A stretch of DNA of 60,673 nucleotides from Planctomycetota bacterium (GCA_021413705.1 JAIOPX010000077.1:76026-136698), one strand, 5' to 3'. Shown: positions 18,230 through 27,061, counted from the first letter of the stretch. The notes: a model not told the origin generated them from the letters alone. Numbers and translations: made by a program.

Positions 18230-18457
18230 ATGTCCACCGTTCCCATCGAAGAAGCTCAGGCTCATTTGGTAGAGTTGATCGGGACGCTGTCTCCCGGCAA
18301 AGAAATTGTCATTACGCGGAACAATCAGCCGGTGGCCCAGTTGACCGGCCTGCCTGCGGAACTGCCGCGTCCCGTTCCGGGGCGATGCCAGGGTAAGCTC
18401 ACCGTCGTGTCTGAGGATGACGACCATCTGCAAGATTGGACCGAGTACATGCCATGA
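18230..18457 (+). CDS. Phd/YefM-type antitoxin (VapB-like)
   Basis: A 75-residue protein with the Phd/YefM pattern: STVPIEEAQAHLVELIGTL, GKEIVITRNNQPVAQLTGL, then an acidic tail that should wrap the toxin. The stop codon overlaps the toxin start as ATGA, so translation is coupled. ATG 18230 has ACGAGG eight bases upstream. A perfect TATAAT lies at 18171-18176, partly overlapping the end of the yjbQ remnant, and may be its -10 box although no clear -35 was seen. Antitoxins of this class normally repress their own operon. Confidence 0.85.
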   Translation: MSTVPIEEAQAHLVELIGTLSPGKEIVITRNNQPVAQLTGLPAELPRPVPGRCQGKLTVVSEDDDHLQDWTEYMP

Positions 18458-18840
18458 GGCTATTGCTCGATACGCACGCACTGCTGTGGTTTGCGCAGAA
18501 TCCTCCGCGTCTGAGTCCCCAGGCCATGTTGGCGATCATGGACCCGGCAAACGAGAAACTTGTTAGCCCCGCCAGCTATTGGGAAATCGCCATCAAAATC
18601 AGTTTGGGCAAATATGTCCTGTCCCAGCCGTACGAAGAGTTCATGAGCAAAGCGATCGATGCGAATGGCTTTCAATACCTGCACATCGAGCCGCGTCACA
18701 CTGCGGCGTTACTCTCACTCCCGCAACATCACCGCGATCCGTTCGATCGACTCATGATCGCGCAGTCGATAGTGGAAGGAATTTCGATGGTCAGCAACGA
18801 TGCAGGGCTTGATGCGTATCCGATCACTCGCATCTGGTGA
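18454..18840 (+). CDS. vapC: VapC-type PIN-domain toxin
   Basis: A 128-residue PIN domain ribonuclease. The metal-binding acids are in place: Asp6 (MRLLLDTHALLWF), Glu44 (SPASYWEIAIK), Asp95 and Asp98 (HHRDPFDRLMIAQ), Asp116 (VSNDAGL). VapC toxins cleave tRNA or rRNA. I chose ATG 18454, which overlaps the antitoxin stop codon, rather than the upstream in-frame start. Complete and apparently functional. Confidence 0.9.
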   Translation: MRLLLDTHALLWFAQNPPRLSPQAMLAIMDPANEKLVSPASYWEIAIKISLGKYVLSQPYEEFMSKAIDANGFQYLHIEPRHTAALLSLPQHHRDPFDRLMIAQSIVEGISMVSNDAGLDAYPITRIW

Positions 18841-19078
18841 TGAGGCCGCGCTATGCCGGTTAACCACCAGCGGGCCGGACATGCTTCGTCTGTTCTGCGC
18901 CGCACAATCCCTACCACCCCACCGTGCAAGGTTTTCGTGACCGTTGCAATTTGACAACATCCATCCACGGTGTACGTTTCCCTGGCGTCGCGTTGTGATT
19001 GTGCAACATACCGCCCCTGCCGGTCCGCTTGCTCCCTCCGCGGACCTGAATACCAGCCACCTGCGGTGAGGATACGCC

Positions 19079-19510
19079 ATGTGGGACCAGCCTGCGGCCG
19101 TGCTTGAGCCGGCCTGCGTCGAGACGAAACAGCGGCGCGAGATTCTGATCATCGAGGACGATGATTCGCAACGTGAAGTGCTCAGCCTCCGCCTCCGCGC
19201 TCAAGGGTTCAAGACGCTCCAGGCAGCCACCGCCATGGAAGGGTTGCAGTTGGCGGAAGAGCGCCGGCCGCACCTGGTGTTGCTCGACGTGCGGCTGCCC
19301 GACATCGACGGCTTTCGCGTCTGCCGGCACCTCGATGAAAATCCTGGCACCAGCAGCATCCCGGTCATTATCCTTAGTGGCATGGAGCGGCCCGATATCA
19401 TCCGCCGCGCCCGCCGCGCGGGTTGCCACTATTTCGTCCGCAAGCCATACGATCCCAATGCCCTGCTGTGCCTCGTGGAGCAGGCGATGACGGAACGGGG
19501 CGAATCGTAG
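19079..19510 (+). CDS. Single-domain response regulator (receiver)
   Basis: A 143-residue protein with an N-terminal extension of about 20 residues and a CheY-like receiver domain: acidic Glu26-Asp27-Asp28 (ILIIEDDDSQ), phosphoacceptor Asp70 (LVLLDVRLPDIDGF), Ser in IILSGM, and Lys in FVRKPYDP. There is no output domain. No kinase is nearby. TGAGG lies before the ATG. Confidence 0.85.
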   Translation: MWDQPAAVLEPACVETKQRREILIIEDDDSQREVLSLRLRAQGFKTLQAATAMEGLQLAEERRPHLVLLDVRLPDIDGFRVCRHLDENPGTSSIPVIILSGMERPDIIRRARRAGCHYFVRKPYDPNALLCLVEQAMTERGES

Positions 19511-19647
19511 GACGCATTGCCCTATTGTCTGTTCCACCCTGGGCGTGATACATTGGCGGCGTATCGAGGGACCCCGAAAGGTGTGCCGACGGGCGGCGTC
19601 GGACTGCGGGACTTCCATTCTTTCCAACCGCCGCAGCGGAGTATCGT

Positions 19648-19737
19648 GTGGGTACCAAAAGAACAGGCAAGGGCCGGCGCAAGTTGGGCCAAAAGAAGCG
19701 CCGGATGCGTTCCAAGATTCGCCATCGCAAACGATAA
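19648..19737 (+). CDS. 29-residue highly basic protein, bS22/COX24-like?
   Basis: A short frame starting at GTG 19648 with CGGAG upstream: M-GTKRTGKGRRKLGQKKRR, then MRSKIRHRKR. More than half the residues are Lys or Arg, and there are no acidic residues. This composition is that of a ribosomal small protein, and the KKRRMRSKIRHRKR segment resembles the AURKAIP1/COX24 (mS38, bS22) domain. It ends six bases before the GTG of the acylase gene, so translation may be coupled. A sequence this short can arise by chance, but the Lys/Arg run with the start signal and tight spacing argues for a gene. Confidence 0.5.
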   Translation: MGTKRTGKGRRKLGQKKRRMRSKIRHRKR

Positions 19738-19743
19738 AGTTAC

Positions 19744-21948
19744 GTGAAGCGCATCGAAACGCGACATGCCCGGCGGCCGTTTGAAGCCGTCCGGGACGAG
19801 AATGGTGTCCCGCGCGTCGAGGCCGATTCCTTTCGCACAGCACTCTACGCGCTGGGCTTTCTGCACGCACTGGATCGGCCTACCCAGTTGCTGTTTGCCC
19901 GCACTATCGCCCAGGGTACGGCGGCCGCACAAATCAAAGATCGGCAGCGGCTGCGCGATACCGACCGCTTCTTTCGCCGGGCCGGACTCTATCTGCGGCT
20001 GGAAGAGGAAGTCCGGCTGCTGGACGACGAGACGTTCGAACTGCTGACGGTCTATTGTGAAGGAGTCAACGACGGGTTGAAAGACTCGGGCCGTTCGTTG
20101 GCGATGTGGGCGACCGGTTTTCATCCTGAACCGTGGAACCAGCAGGCTGTGATGCTGGTGGGAAACCTGCTGAGCTTTGGTGGCTTGGCAGTGGGGCAAC
20201 AGCAGAATGAGCGGCTGCTGCTGGAGTTGATTCAGTTAGGGATCGACGACGAGCGGCTCCACGAGTTGTTTGCGCCATTGTTGGACGACGCTGACATGGC
20301 CCTGTTGCGGCAGGTGAAGGTTCCGCACCAGATTTCCGATGAAGCCCTGGAACTCATCAGCGACTTGCCGCGGCTGGCCGGCAGCAACGCCTGGGCAGTG
20401 TCCCCGCGGCGCAGCGCCAGCGGCGGTGCGCTTTTGGCCTGCGACCCGCACTTGGAGGTGAACCGTCTGCCGGCCATCTGGTATGAAGCGTCGCTCCGGT
20501 GGGGAGACGACTATGTGATGGGGGCATCACTGCCGGGTTGTCCGTTATTCGCCGTGGCCCGCACGCCGCGGCTGGCCTGGGGCGTGACCTATCTCAAGGG
20601 GGACACGAGCGACCTGTTCATCGAAGACTGCCGCGCCGGCGGTGACACTGGCTGGCAATATCGCCGCGGCAATACCTGGCACGACTTTCGACTTCGCGTG
20701 GAAGAGATCCATCACAAGGACGGCTCCGGCGAGACGTTGCGGATCTACTCCAACGATGTCGGCACGCTCGAAGGAAATCTCGACGAGGCTGGACCTGGCT
20801 TGCATCTTTCGGTCGCCTGGACAGGACATTCACAGGGCACGGGAGCCGCGATCGGAACCTGGCTGAAGGTAATACCTTGCCGCGGCGCGGCGGAAGGAAT
20901 GGAAGTAGTGCGCCGCAGCCCGCAGCCGACGCTGAATTGGCTGTTTGCAGATCGCGAAGGACACATCGGAATGCAAACCAGCGGCTGGTTTCCGCGCCGC
21001 CCGCACGGCTACAGCGGCGCGCTCCCCATCCCGGCCTGGGACGAAGGGAATCACTGGCAGGGTTGGCTTCCAGAGACCGTATTGCCGCGGGTGTACGATC
21101 CGCCGGAAGGATTTGTCGCCTCGGCCAATGAGAACGTCAACACACCCGGCGGCCCCCGGTTGGTGACGCTGCCGGTGCCCGAGTATCGCAAGCGGCGGAT
21201 TGTGGAGCGGCTGCGCGAGTTGCCGCAGGCCACGCTTGATGACATGCAGAAGTTGCAGTACGACGTGCTGAGCACACAGGCTCGCGATCTGTTGACCGTC
21301 TTCCTGCCCCAACTGACCGATGGGCCGATAAAGCAGCGGTTGAGCGATTGGGATTTGCGCTACACGGCGGAGAGTTACGAAGCGACTCTGTTTCAACGGC
21401 TCTACCGTAATGTAATCCTGGAGACGTTTGGCGAGTCGCGCGTGCGCGACGGCGGCCTCGGCTGGCGGCGTGTGCTCTATCTCTGTTCGCGCGTCGGCTA
21501 TTCGACGATGGTGCTGACGGCCGTCGATCGGGTGCTGATGAAAGAGCGCTCCAGTTGGTGGCGCGGACGCGACAAGGGAGAGTTGATCCGCCGTGCAGCC
21601 GCGCGGCTGGATCTCGAGCCTGAACAGACCTGGGGAGAGTTCAATTCGTTCCGAATGACGAACCGCTATTTCGAGCAAGCGCGTGGAGGCCGCATGTTGG
21701 GCTTCAAGAGTGGCGAGTTGCCCATGCCCGGCTGCCATGCCACGCCGTTCCAGGGCCACCTGCTGCGTGCGGCCAACCGCGAGGAGACGTTTGCGCCAAG
21801 CTATCACTTTGTCACCGACTTGACGGTGGATGAAGCGTGGACCAACTTGCCCGGCGGGCCGAGCGAGAGCCGATTTTCCAAATACTACCGCAGCGATGTG
21901 GCCCGGTGGTTTGCCGGGGAGTACAAGCGGATTGCACCGGCAACGTAG
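19744..21948 (+). CDS. Penicillin acylase family Ntn-hydrolase
   Basis: A 734-residue member of the S45 penicillin amidase family, amide hydrolases that mature by self-cleavage to expose an N-terminal Ser. The candidate nucleophile is Ser214 in LAGSNAWAVSPRRSASGGAL, followed by LLACDPHLEVNRLPAIWYEA and the C-terminal ANENVNTPGG, all typical. Alpha-chain features (RDENGVPRVEADSFRTALYA, LHALDRPTQLLFAR) are present. Unlike most family members there is no signal peptide: the protein begins MKRIETRHARRPFEAVRD, which suggests a cytoplasmic enzyme or a missed upstream start. The start is GTG 19744. The TAG stop codon is part of the GTAG head of the REP-like element at 21945. Confidence 0.82.
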   Translation: MKRIETRHARRPFEAVRDENGVPRVEADSFRTALYALGFLHALDRPTQLLFARTIAQGTAAAQIKDRQRLRDTDRFFRRAGLYLRLEEEVRLLDDETFELLTVYCEGVNDGLKDSGRSLAMWATGFHPEPWNQQAVMLVGNLLSFGGLAVGQQQNERLLLELIQLGIDDERLHELFAPLLDDADMALLRQVKVPHQISDEALELISDLPRLAGSNAWAVSPRRSASGGALLACDPHLEVNRLPAIWYEASLRWGDDYVMGASLPGCPLFAVARTPRLAWGVTYLKGDTSDLFIEDCRAGGDTGWQYRRGNTWHDFRLRVEEIHHKDGSGETLRIYSNDVGTLEGNLDEAGPGLHLSVAWTGHSQGTGAAIGTWLKVIPCRGAAEGMEVVRRSPQPTLNWLFADREGHIGMQTSGWFPRRPHGYSGALPIPAWDEGNHWQGWLPETVLPRVYDPPEGFVASANENVNTPGGPRLVTLPVPEYRKRRIVERLRELPQATLDDMQKLQYDVLSTQARDLLTVFLPQLTDGPIKQRLSDWDLRYTAESYEATLFQRLYRNVILETFGESRVRDGGLGWRRVLYLCSRVGYSTMVLTAVDRVLMKERSSWWRGRDKGELIRRAAARLDLEPEQTWGEFNSFRMTNRYFEQARGGRMLGFKSGELPMPGCHATPFQGHLLRAANREETFAPSYHFVTDLTVDEAWTNLPGGPSESRFSKYYRSDVARWFAGEYKRIAPAT

Positions 21949-22045
21949 GTCAGGCTATTGCCTGACGCGATCCTCGCTAACTCCCGACTGCTTGCAACCT
22001 CCCGGTTCGCCCAGCCGCTATTCGTCAGGCAATAGCCTGACCTAC
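21945..22045. repeat. REP-like inverted pair, family GTAG-GTCAGGC
   Basis: The left arm (21945-21967) is GTAG + GTCAGGC-TATT-GCCTGAC + G, itself a hairpin. The right arm (22023-22045) is its exact reverse complement, so heads point outward. The same pair recurs at 26465-26555. The TAG of the head is the stop codon of the acylase gene. Confidence 0.85.
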
Positions 22046-22082
22046 GAAACCTTCCCACCGTCTGCTATTCTTGAAGGTAGTA

Positions 22083-23162
22083 ATGAGCACGAGCCCGCCC
22101 CCCGACGATCCCCTGCCTGCCGATCCGGCCTTGTTGCCGAATCCACTCCCCGTGGCGGAGTCCCTATCGCCGTTGTCCACTGTCGCTGAGCCGGCCCAGG
22201 CTTCGGTAGTCGGCCAGGATATTGTCGGATCACTGCACGACGATCGCTTGCCGTCACAGAACCGTCGTCGTTTCTGGTTGCCGCTATGTTTGTTTGTGGC
22301 TACTTGTGCCACCACTTTTTTGGCCGGTTGCTACCACTGGTATCCGGCTTTTCTCGGGGAACCCCTTCCCGACGTGATCAACGGGTCCATGGTGCGGGAT
22401 ATTCATGGTGAATTCGTATATCTCTCCCTGCCAGAAATCATTCACAAGAACTGGCTCGATGGACTGACGTTCATGGCCTGCGTGATCAGCGTGTTGATGA
22501 TGCACGAGATGGGGCACTTTCTGATGACCATTCGGCATCGCATCCCGGCCAGTTATCCCTATTTTATCCCGATGCCGATCATGATTACGGGCACGATGGG
22601 CGCAGTCATCAGCATGGACGGCTCGAAGGCGAATCGCAAGGAACTGTTCGATATTGGACTGGCCGGGCCCCTGGCCGGTTTGGTGCTGACGATTCCGCTG
22701 GTGATCATCGGCATCATGAAAGCCGACATACAACCCATTCAGCCCGGAACCCACTTTGGCAATCCGCTGTTGGTGCAGTTGCTGACTCCCTGGCTCAAGC
22801 CGATGCCACCGCACTTTCAGATTCAGTACAACGCCATCTATATGGCCGGCTGGGTGGGCATGTTGATCACCGGCCTGAACATGCTCCCCGTAAGCCAACT
22901 CGACGGCGGGCACGTCGCCTATGCCGTGCTGGGGCCTTTTGCTCGCTGGCTGGGGCGCGCCTTGTTGATAACCGCCATCTGCTTCATTCTCTGGGCACGC
23001 GCCTGGAATTGGATCCTGATGCTGCTGATCGTGATTCTGATCGGGCTGGATCACCCACCGACGGCGGACGACGCTGTTCGAATCGGCCCCGCGCGGTGGC
23101 TCTTGGGATTGGTGTCACTGATGATTCCCATTTTTTGCTTCACGCCAGTGCCGATGTCGTGA
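22083..23162 (+). CDS. M50 (site-2 protease type) membrane peptidase
   Basis: A 359-residue polytopic membrane protein. Zinc-binding motif HEMGH (His141-Glu142-His145) sits in a transmembrane helix (VLMMHEMGHFLM), and the third ligand is Asp274 in NMLPVSQLDGGH, the two signatures of site-2 proteases that cleave substrates inside the membrane. The first 60 residues are Pro-rich and cytoplasmic, followed by a helix (FWLPLCLFVATCATTFLAG). About seven hydrophobic segments in all. I chose ATG 22083; an in-frame TTG at 22071 is possible. No PDZ domain is seen. The substrate is unknown. Confidence 0.85.
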   Translation: MSTSPPPDDPLPADPALLPNPLPVAESLSPLSTVAEPAQASVVGQDIVGSLHDDRLPSQNRRRFWLPLCLFVATCATTFLAGCYHWYPAFLGEPLPDVINGSMVRDIHGEFVYLSLPEIIHKNWLDGLTFMACVISVLMMHEMGHFLMTIRHRIPASYPYFIPMPIMITGTMGAVISMDGSKANRKELFDIGLAGPLAGLVLTIPLVIIGIMKADIQPIQPGTHFGNPLLVQLLTPWLKPMPPHFQIQYNAIYMAGWVGMLITGLNMLPVSQLDGGHVAYAVLGPFARWLGRALLITAICFILWARAWNWILMLLIVILIGLDHPPTADDAVRIGPARWLLGLVSLMIPIFCFTPVPMS

Positions 23163-23174
23163 GATAGAGAGGAA

Positions 23175-23254
23175 GGGGTGAGAGGCTAGGGAATAGGGAT
23201 GAGGGGTTAGGGCATGCCTACACCCTCGCCCCTCATCCCTATTCCCTCACCCCT
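23175..23254. repeat. Long inverted repeat between convergent genes
   Basis: The left arm (23175-23212) and right arm (23223-23254) are near-complementary purine-rich/pyrimidine-rich sequences (GGGAATAGGGATGAGGGG pairing with CCCCTCATCCCTATTCCC). It separates the M50 gene from the oppositely oriented zinc-ribbon gene and may terminate transcription both ways. Confidence 0.65.
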
Positions 23255-23891
23255 ACCGCATGCTGTGCAACATCATGCCGATGAACATCGCCAGCACCAG
23301 CACGCCGGCGACGATGGCCCAGGTCAGCCATTTCTGACCGAGCTTCTGTTCCCGGATCTCTTCTTTCAACTGGTGCTTGGTCTTGTATTCCACGGTATCC
23401 GGATACCGAAGCAGGAATTGCTCCCCGCAGTGGGGACAGAGCACGTCCTGCCCCATGGTCTCAAACGGTGTAATCAGCTCGTGCCCTTGCGGGCAATGGA
23501 GATGCACCAGCCGTGGGCCGGAATCGAGGCCACCTAACGTCGAATGGCTGCCGACCGCCGGTTCAGGGATACCTGCTTCTACAACCTCGTGTTCAGCAAC
23601 CTCACCTGCATCGGGAAGTCCGATATCGAGATGCGCGCGGCGGCGACCACGGCGGCCGCGCAGATTGAGATCAAGCGGATCATCGTCCTCGGACTCTGCG
23701 GATTCCGCCGGCTCAGGCGCCGCCGGGGGTGCCATGGGTGGCACCTGGATCACAGGCTGCACCGCGGCGGCCGTGGTCACCGTCGGCACGACGAACAGCA
23801 CGCCGCAGGTGGGGCAGTTGATTGTGCGTCCCATCTGCGAAGCATCCGCTTGCAGCAAATGGCCTTGGGGACAGAGGAACTGAAATGCCAT
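23253..23891 (-). CDS. Double zinc-ribbon protein with C-terminal anchor
   Basis: A 212-residue protein with two zinc ribbons: an N-terminal one (FLCPQGHLLQADASQMGRTI, then NCPTCG) and a second near residue 135 (HCPQGHELITPFETMGQDVL, then CPHCG). Between them is an acidic/Pro/Ala-rich linker with an RGRRGRRRAH patch. A single transmembrane helix (WAIVAGVLVLAMFIGMMLH) ends the protein. The ribbons should therefore be cytoplasmic with the tail in the membrane. This architecture is common in Planctomycetes; function unknown. Confidence 0.75.
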   Translation of the reverse strand: MAFQFLCPQGHLLQADASQMGRTINCPTCGVLFVVPTVTTAAAVQPVIQVPPMAPPAAPEPAESAESEDDDPLDLNLRGRRGRRRAHLDIGLPDAGEVAEHEVVEAGIPEPAVGSHSTLGGLDSGPRLVHLHCPQGHELITPFETMGQDVLCPHCGEQFLLRYPDTVEYKTKHQLKEEIREQKLGQKWLTWAIVAGVLVLAMFIGMMLHSMR

Positions 23892-23935
23892 CGCAGGATC
23901 AATTGCGTATCAGGTGGGCCAGGCGGGACGATCAG

Positions 23936-24433
23936 TCATGAGCCTTCTGACAATAAGCCGGCGGCTGAAAGTTCGTGGCAAGTGGGTGGTGTTAATTTCT
24001 CGCTCCGGGCCAGGTTTTCGCGAACGCGGCCCAGCAGTGTGCGCAGCGTCTCCAACTCATCGCCGCTGAGTCCGGCAATGGCCTGCCCGCGCACACGTTT
24101 GGCGCACTCGATCATTTTGCTCCACACCGGCTCTACCCTCTCCGTCGCTCGAATGATCTTGCGGCGTTTGTCATGGGGGTCGGCGGTGCGCACAATCCAG
24201 CCGTCGCGTTCCATGCGGTCCAGCACGCCGACGAGCGTCGGGGCTTCAATCTTCAACCGTTCAGCCAACTCACTCTGAGCCTGTTCGCCGCAGAAGGAGA
24301 GCATGGCCAGCACTTCCCACTGACGCAACGTGATGCCGTGGGCGCTGAGTTCTTCGTTGAGCATCCGGGCCAGATCGTGCGCCGTCGCACAAACCCAAAA
24401 ACCTATGCTGTTTTCAAAGTCATATTCCAGCAT
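23936..24433 (-). CDS. MarR-family transcriptional regulator
   Basis: A 165-residue winged-helix regulator. The MarR pattern is clear: NEELSAHGITLRQWEVLAML, SELAERLKIEAPTLVGVLDR (recognition helix) and MERDGWIVRTADPHDKRRKI (wing with DPxDKRRK). I chose ATG 24433 (MLEYDF); the frame continues upstream into a GGGGACTGTCCC-type repeat. Members bind a palindrome and respond to small ligands. No efflux or detoxification gene is adjacent, so its target cannot be named. Confidence 0.88.
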   Translation of the reverse strand: MLEYDFENSIGFWVCATAHDLARMLNEELSAHGITLRQWEVLAMLSFCGEQAQSELAERLKIEAPTLVGVLDRMERDGWIVRTADPHDKRRKIIRATERVEPVWSKMIECAKRVRGQAIAGLSGDELETLRTLLGRVRENLARSEKLTPPTCHELSAAGLLSEGS

Positions 24434-24602
24434 GACGGCGGTTACCTGAGTTGGGGGACTGTCCCAATTTTGCCCCAGCACAGGGATACTGGCTTGCGGA
24501 GCAAGCGTGGGACTGTCCCCTTAGGTTACTCGTATTACTCTCGTATCTATCTTACGCCGTGCCAGCGCTTCGCTCAAGTTCGCCACTTCTGCTTTAAACG
24601 CA

Positions 24603-25184
24603 TCATTTTTCGATATTCTGTCCCACAGCGCCGCGGTAGCAATAATCCAGCAGCAATTCCCATTCCCGCCGCGCAATCAGGCGGCAAATCATCGCCGTGC
24701 TGTCGCTAGCCTTGCCGGCCACGACGGAGCGCACCACTTCGACAAACGCCGCCGGATCCCAAGTTGAACCCTGCGTGAGGCGCGCCAGCGCCCGGTCGTT
24801 GACCGTCGAGGCAGCAGCGTCACACTCGGCTGCAGCCCGTTGAAGCGCGAAGTAAACCTCATGACTGCGCACACGGCAAAACCAGTAACAGGCGTTGTCA
24901 AAATCCCCCTCGCGGCGGTGCATGATCGCGTGCCAGAAGCTGCCCGTGGGCGTTTCAATACCCTGGCTGATTGCGTGCGATTCGTCCAGGTAATTGTGCG
25001 CCAGCCACAGCCCGCAACGGCAAGCGTCGGCCAGCGATGGATCGACCAGTTTGCGTGGAGCGATTGCCGCAGCCAAATCAAAGCGAGCGAGCGCCTCGCG
25101 CATCGGCGATTGCGGCTGGCCGGCGGCCAACTCCATCTCGGTCCCCCCGGGTATCAACGCCTGCAGCGGCTCAGGATAGTTCAT
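24603..25184 (-). CDS. Conserved-looking hypothetical protein
   Basis: A 193-residue soluble protein. The most distinctive part is CGLWLAHNYLDESHAISQGI, followed by GSFWHAIMHRREGDFDNACY and WFCRVRSHEVY; the His/Trp/Asp-rich pattern looks like a conserved active or binding site. I have seen similar sequences in Planctomycetes and Acidobacteria but know no function. It has no signal peptide. The intergenic space upstream to 25366 separates it from a divergent gene. Confidence 0.6.
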   Translation of the reverse strand: MNYPEPLQALIPGGTEMELAAGQPQSPMREALARFDLAAAIAPRKLVDPSLADACRCGLWLAHNYLDESHAISQGIETPTGSFWHAIMHRREGDFDNACYWFCRVRSHEVYFALQRAAAECDAAASTVNDRALARLTQGSTWDPAAFVEVVRSVVAGKASDSTAMICRLIARREWELLLDYCYRGAVGQNIEK

Positions 25185-25366
25185 GCGAGCTCCAAACTTG
25201 GTCTTGTCTCAGTTCATAGCATACCTCGTCGCAAGCAAAACCGCGCAACCGCTACGACCCCTACGACTGCATAGCATCGGTAACATAGCCCAACCAACTC
25301 GCCGCACACCTTGCGGGGCGCACTTATGCTTACCAGAAGACCGTCCCCAGGCAATGAGCGGCAGCT

Positions 25367-26485
25367 ATGAAACTGACAATACTGGACAACGTGGATCAAT
25401 TGCGAGACCGTGCCGCGGAGTGGGACGATCTGTGGCGACGCAGCGAAGTGGCGCTTCCCACAACCCGGGCTGCCCTGGTCGCATTGTGGATCGACCGCTT
25501 CGCCCCTGACGCCACGTTCCGCGCCCTGACGATCGAAGACGGCGGACGGCTGGTGGCCGCTCTGCCGCTGGTAGGTGAATCCCACGGCGGCGTCTGCCGC
25601 GTGGGCACGCTCCCGAACAACGATTGGACCGTCAGCGGCGAGATCCTGCTCGACCCCGCAGCCGATCGGCAGCAGATCATCGACCTGTTGGTCGCTGGAC
25701 TGCGTGCGCTCCCCTGGCCGATCTTGTGGCTGCGGCTGATGCGCAGCGATCGCAGCAGTTGGCAGGTTCTGGCCGCGGCCTGCCAGCGCGCACGACTCAG
25801 CACGTTCCAACATCAACAGCATGAAGTGGGCGTGATCGACCTGCCGGCAAATTTCGCGGCCTTCGAGGCAAGCTGGTCGGGCAACCATCGTCGCCACATG
25901 GGTAAGGCCCAGCGGCGGCTGGTGCGCGAAGGGGGCGCCGAGTTGCACGTCTATTCGGCACTGCAACCGGACGAAGTGGAGCCCCTGCTGGCCACTGGAT
26001 TTCAGATCGAACATCGCGGCTGGAAAGGAACCGAAGGCACCAGCGTGCTGGCCACACCCGGCATGTTCGAGTTCTTCCTGCGACAGGCCGAGCAGCTTGC
26101 CGCCTGGGGTCATTTGCAATTGGTGTTCCTCGTTCATAAAAATCAGCCCATCGCTTTCGAATACGGCTGGCGAGCCAAGGGCGTCTACTTCACGCCCAAG
26201 GTGGCCTTCGACGAAGCGTTCTCGCAATACACGCCCAGCCAGGTTCTGCGCTATAAACTCTACGAGCGGTTCTGTGCCGAACCGGCGCCGCCGACGGTGG
26301 ACTACATGGGACCACTGGCCGACGCCACGGCAAAGTGGGTCACCGGCCAATACGAAGTAGGGGCCACGATGATCGCCTTGTCAGGCGTGGTGGGACGCAC
26401 GATGCTCGGCGCCTATCGCCTCGCTCGGGCCACCCGTCACCGCCTGCGCCGCAAACCAGCGCCCGTAGGTCAGGCTATTGCCTGA
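25367..26485 (+). CDS. BioF2/CelD-like GNAT acyltransferase
   Basis: A 372-residue protein with the double-GNAT (BioF2-like, Acetyltransf_6) layout: an N-terminal half with WDDLWRRSEVALPTTRAALV and LVAALPLVGE, then the core SWSGNHRRHMGKAQRRLVRE and LVFLVHKNQPIAFEYGWRAK, VDYMGPLADATAKWVTG. Such enzymes are linked to polysaccharide or cell-envelope acylation (CelD). No signal peptide is seen. The last residues (PVGQAIA) and the stop codon are encoded by the REP-like element at 26465, so the natural C-terminus has been altered by that insertion. Confidence 0.75.
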   Translation: MKLTILDNVDQLRDRAAEWDDLWRRSEVALPTTRAALVALWIDRFAPDATFRALTIEDGGRLVAALPLVGESHGGVCRVGTLPNNDWTVSGEILLDPAADRQQIIDLLVAGLRALPWPILWLRLMRSDRSSWQVLAAACQRARLSTFQHQQHEVGVIDLPANFAAFEASWSGNHRRHMGKAQRRLVREGGAELHVYSALQPDEVEPLLATGFQIEHRGWKGTEGTSVLATPGMFEFFLRQAEQLAAWGHLQLVFLVHKNQPIAFEYGWRAKGVYFTPKVAFDEAFSQYTPSQVLRYKLYERFCAEPAPPTVDYMGPLADATAKWVTGQYEVGATMIALSGVVGRTMLGAYRLARATRHRLRRKPAPVGQAIA

Positions 26486-26555
26486 CGCAATACGCCTGAA
26501 CTTTTAGAGTGATCACAACAAAGGCCGTCAATCGTCAGGCAATAGCCTGACCTAC
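26465..26555. repeat. REP-like inverted pair, second copy
   Basis: Arms 26465-26487 and 26533-26555 are identical to those of the 21945-22045 element (GTAG + GTCAGGC-TATT-GCCTGAC). The left arm encodes the last codons of the acyltransferase gene and its TGA; the right arm ends two bases short of the lipoprotein stop codon on the other strand. Confidence 0.85.
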
Positions 26556-26557
26556 GG

Positions 26558-27061
26558 CTACTGCCCTGTAATCGTCAAATTGACAATCGTGGTTCCCTCT
26601 TTGTCCGCCGAGACCTGAACCGCCAGAATACGAGAACCTTTCTTGGCGCCGATCAGCGTGCCCGTCTTTCCGTCGGCTTGCGTGACCACGTACTGAGATT
26701 CCTCCCAGCCTTGGCTCTTTAGTTCAGCGCGATAATACTCACCCACTTTTTCGGTCGCGGCCGGAACTTGCATGTGCAACATGCCGGTGGCCTGCTCTCC
26801 CTTGCCGGTCATCAGATTGGCCTTGATGTTCGCACCGGTGTAGATCGGCACATCCTTGGAGAACTCGGCCGGTAGTTTCAAACCGGCCGTGCTTCCTCCC
26901 GTCTGAATCTGCACGTCCGTGTTGCCAACCTTGATATCGATGCCGCCATTGTTGGCCGGCGGCTGGTTGCTCGGCGTGGATGTGCCACATCCAGCTACCG
27001 CGGCCGACGCCAATAAAATCGCGAAGCTGCCAAGCGGGAAGCTGCCAGTCATACGTTTCAT
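26558..27061 (-). CDS. Predicted lipoprotein
   Basis: A 167-residue protein with a signal peptide ending in a lipobox (LLASAAVAGC), so the mature Cys should be lipid-modified. After a Ser/Pro/Asn linker come VPIYTGANIKANL and a C-terminal domain (YYRAELKSQGWEESQYVVTQ; ILAVQVSADKEGTTIVNLTI) that looks like a small beta-rich fold. ATG 27061 has AAGGA nine bases upstream; a TTG two codons earlier is less likely. It is divergent from floA. Role unknown. Confidence 0.75.
   Translation of the reverse strand: MKRMTGSFPLGSFAILLASAAVAGCGTSTPSNQPPANNGGIDIKVGNTDVQIQTGGSTAGLKLPAEFSKDVPIYTGANIKANLMTGKGEQATGMLHMQVPAATEKVGEYYRAELKSQGWEESQYVVTQADGKTGTLIGAKKGSRILAVQVSADKEGTTIVNLTITGQ

Noticed and set aside
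20830-21807. 325-codon open frame on the minus strand
   Set aside because: Antisense shadow of the penicillin-acylase-family gene.
25214-26350. 378-codon open frame on the minus strand
   Set aside because: Antisense to the BioF2-like acyltransferase, which has clear family motifs.
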